Assembly (NCBI GenBank): GCA_937902125.1
Contig: CALDIB010000069.1
Location: forward strand, 1 to 13,058
Source of the DNA: an uncultured Treponema sp.
GTDB taxonomy: Bacteria; Spirochaetota; Spirochaetia; Treponematales; Treponemataceae
Direction of reading: 5' to 3'
Length of the DNA stretch: 13,058 bases
Shown: positions 11,847 through 13,058 of the stretch, piece after piece
Layout of the letters: each line of letters opens with the position of its first letter
Numbering within the stretch: the first letter of the stretch is position 1
Position numbers and translations under genes: made by a program
The notes under the pieces: generated by a model
What the model saw: the letters and a program-made list of their open reading frames with translations, nothing else
Database searches by the model: none
Told to the model about the DNA's origin: nothing

Positions 11847-13058
11847 ATGATTAAGACAGTCAAAGACGTTGACCTTAAAGGAAAGCGCGTCGTAATGCGC
11901 GTTGATTTTAACGTTCCCATGAAGGACGGCGTTGTTCAGGACGACACTCGAATTATGGCGGCTCTCCCCACGATTCAGTACATTTTGGAGCAGAAACCGC
12001 GCTCACTTGTTTTGATGAGCCACTTGGGCGACCCTAAAAAAGATGTCAAAAAAGCGCAGGAAAAGGCAGAGAAGGCTGGTAAAACTTGGACGAGCGAAGA
12101 TGCGGAGAAATTCATCAACGGAAAAAATCGCATGAAGCCAGTCGTTGACTATTTCGCAAAAAAACTCGGAAAGGATGTTACTTTCTTGCCAGACGCTCTC
12201 GGTCAGAAAGCCGCAATCGATGCTTTGCCAGAGGGGGCAGTCGCAATGCTTGAGAATGTCCGCTTCCACAAAGAAGAGACTTCCAAAGACTCAGCTGAGC
12301 GCGATGTTATGGCAAAGGAACTCGCTTCTTACGGCGACATTTTCGTAAACGATGCCTTCGGTACGGCTCACCGAGACCAGGCTTCTACTGCCTCAATCTC
12401 AAAATTCATGGGCGTTCCGTCTGTCGGCGGCTTCCTTATGGAAAAAGAAGTCAAATACATTCAGCCGATGGTCGAAAATCCACCAAAACCGCAGGTCGCT
12501 ATCATTGGTGGCGCGAAAGTTTCTTCAAAAATCGCTGTTTTGGAATCACTTTTGAAGAACGCTTCTGCCCTCGTTATCGGCGGCGGCATGGCTTACACAT
12601 TCTTGAAAGCTCAGGGACACAAAGTCGGTATCTCTCTTGTTGAAGATGACTTCATCGACACGGCAAAGAAATTGCTCGCAGATGCACAGGCGAAAGGCGT
12701 TAAAATCGTTCTTCCTGTTGACCATGTTGCGGCAGACAAATTCGACGCGGCGGCTACTCCTGTCGCAGTTGACGGCGTTGATATTCCTGACAATCTCATG
12801 GCAATGGATGTCGGTCCAAAAACGATTGAGGCATACAAAGAAGTTCTTTCTACGGCAAAATCTGTCGTTTGGAACGGACCGGTCGGCGTTTTCGAGTTCG
12901 ATGCGTTCGCAAAGGGAACTGAGACTGTCGCAAATCTCGTCGCAGAGGCAACTGGTCGCGGCGCGATGACTGTCGTTGGTGGCGGAGACTCAGTCGCGGC
13001 TGTGAACAAATTCCACCTTGCAGACAAAATGAGCCATGTCTCAACAGGCGGCGGCGCA
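11847..13058 (+). CDS. pgk: Phosphoglycerate kinase (3' end beyond window)
   Basis: This glycolytic enzyme transfers phosphate from 1,3-bisphosphoglycerate to ADP in the cytoplasm. The first 404 residues are present and the window ends inside the C-terminal Gly-Gly-Gly-Ala motif, so only a short tail is missing. Signatures are Arg-Val-Asp-Phe-Asn-Val-Pro (18-24), Ser-His-Leu-Gly-Asp-Pro-Lys (58-64), Leu-Glu-Asn-Val-Arg-Phe-His (135-141), Asn-Asp-Ala-Phe-Gly-Thr-Ala-His-Arg (168-176), Gly-Gly-Ala-Lys-Val-Ser-Ser-Lys (221-228), Trp-Asn-Gly-Pro-Val-Gly-Val-Phe-Glu (342-350) and Gly-Gly-Gly-Asp-Ser (378-382). Residues about 65-96 are a Lys/Glu-rich insertion relative to typical bacterial Pgk. Codon choice differs from the neighbours (more GCA, CTC and TTC), as expected for a highly expressed gene. 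AAGGAG sits 6 nt before the ATG. No open frame stop lies before the window end. Confidence 0.97.
   Translation, partial: MIKTVKDVDLKGKRVVMRVDFNVPMKDGVVQDDTRIMAALPTIQYILEQKPRSLVLMSHLGDPKKDVKKAQEKAEKAGKTWTSEDAEKFINGKNRMKPVVDYFAKKLGKDVTFLPDALGQKAAIDALPEGAVAMLENVRFHKEETSKDSAERDVMAKELASYGDIFVNDAFGTAHRDQASTASISKFMGVPSVGGFLMEKEVKYIQPMVENPPKPQVAIIGGAKVSSKIAVLESLLKNASALVIGGGMAYTFLKAQGHKVGISLVEDDFIDTAKKLLADAQAKGVKIVLPVDHVAADKFDAAATPVAVDGVDIPDNLMAMDVGPKTIEAYKEVLSTAKSVVWNGPVGVFEFDAFAKGTETVANLVAEATGRGAMTVVGGGDSVAAVNKFHLADKMSHVSTGGGA

Overview
The window looks like chromosomal DNA of a Treponema-like spirochaete. The evidence is the mix of protein families (ammonia-dependent asparagine synthetase AsnA, OmpA/LysM/TPR envelope proteins, a spirochaetal-style lipobox, a Pgk with an enlarged N-domain), intermediate GC content, and poly-A/T-rich coding DNA full of Lys and Phe codons. 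This is inferred from protein character; no rRNA or tRNA is present to confirm it. There is no phage, CRISPR array or transposase gene.

Layout. 1-1000: a secreted protein gene whose last 35 codons have been cut off by a 132-bp three-hairpin insertion element (copy E1) flanked by a 4-bp target duplication. Removing the element and one duplication restores the reading frame exactly. 1007-5127 (+): tatD, then a compact run of asnA, a radical-SAM-like protein without a cluster motif, and an RluA/RluD-type pseudouridine synthase. A 33-bp direct repeat that carries promoter sequence lies between tatD and asnA. 5138-8482 (-): an envelope operon of TPR lipoprotein, MltD-like lytic transglycosylase and OmpA-domain protein. 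8588-10993 (+): a divergent pair, a six-TM membrane protein and an exported TPR protein. 11068-11565 (-): a small regulator with a degenerate receiver and an OmpR-type winged helix. 11566-11846: a divergent control region holding a second element copy (E2) in the opposite orientation. 11847 to the end (+): pgk, cut by the window edge.

The main discovery is the E1/E2 element. It is 131-132 bp, has no ORF of its own, begins GGG and ends CCC, has imperfect terminal inverted repeats that are themselves hairpins, is flanked by 4-bp AT-rich target duplications (TTTA and TTAT), and has three stems whose base pairs differ between the copies by paired compensatory changes. The most conserved part is the unpaired linker. 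Both copies lie in the same orientation relative to the host transcript. E1 supplies the first base-run of a premature stop codon. E2 has landed next to the predicted start of the regulator transcript and so should be its 5' leader.

A second theme is transcripts predicted to be leaderless or nearly so. tatD, the six-TM gene and the TPR lipoprotein gene each have a good -35/-10 pair with the -10 ending only 6-10 nt before the start codon and no Shine-Dalgarno, whereas the secreted-protein gene, asnA and pgk have conventional leaders.
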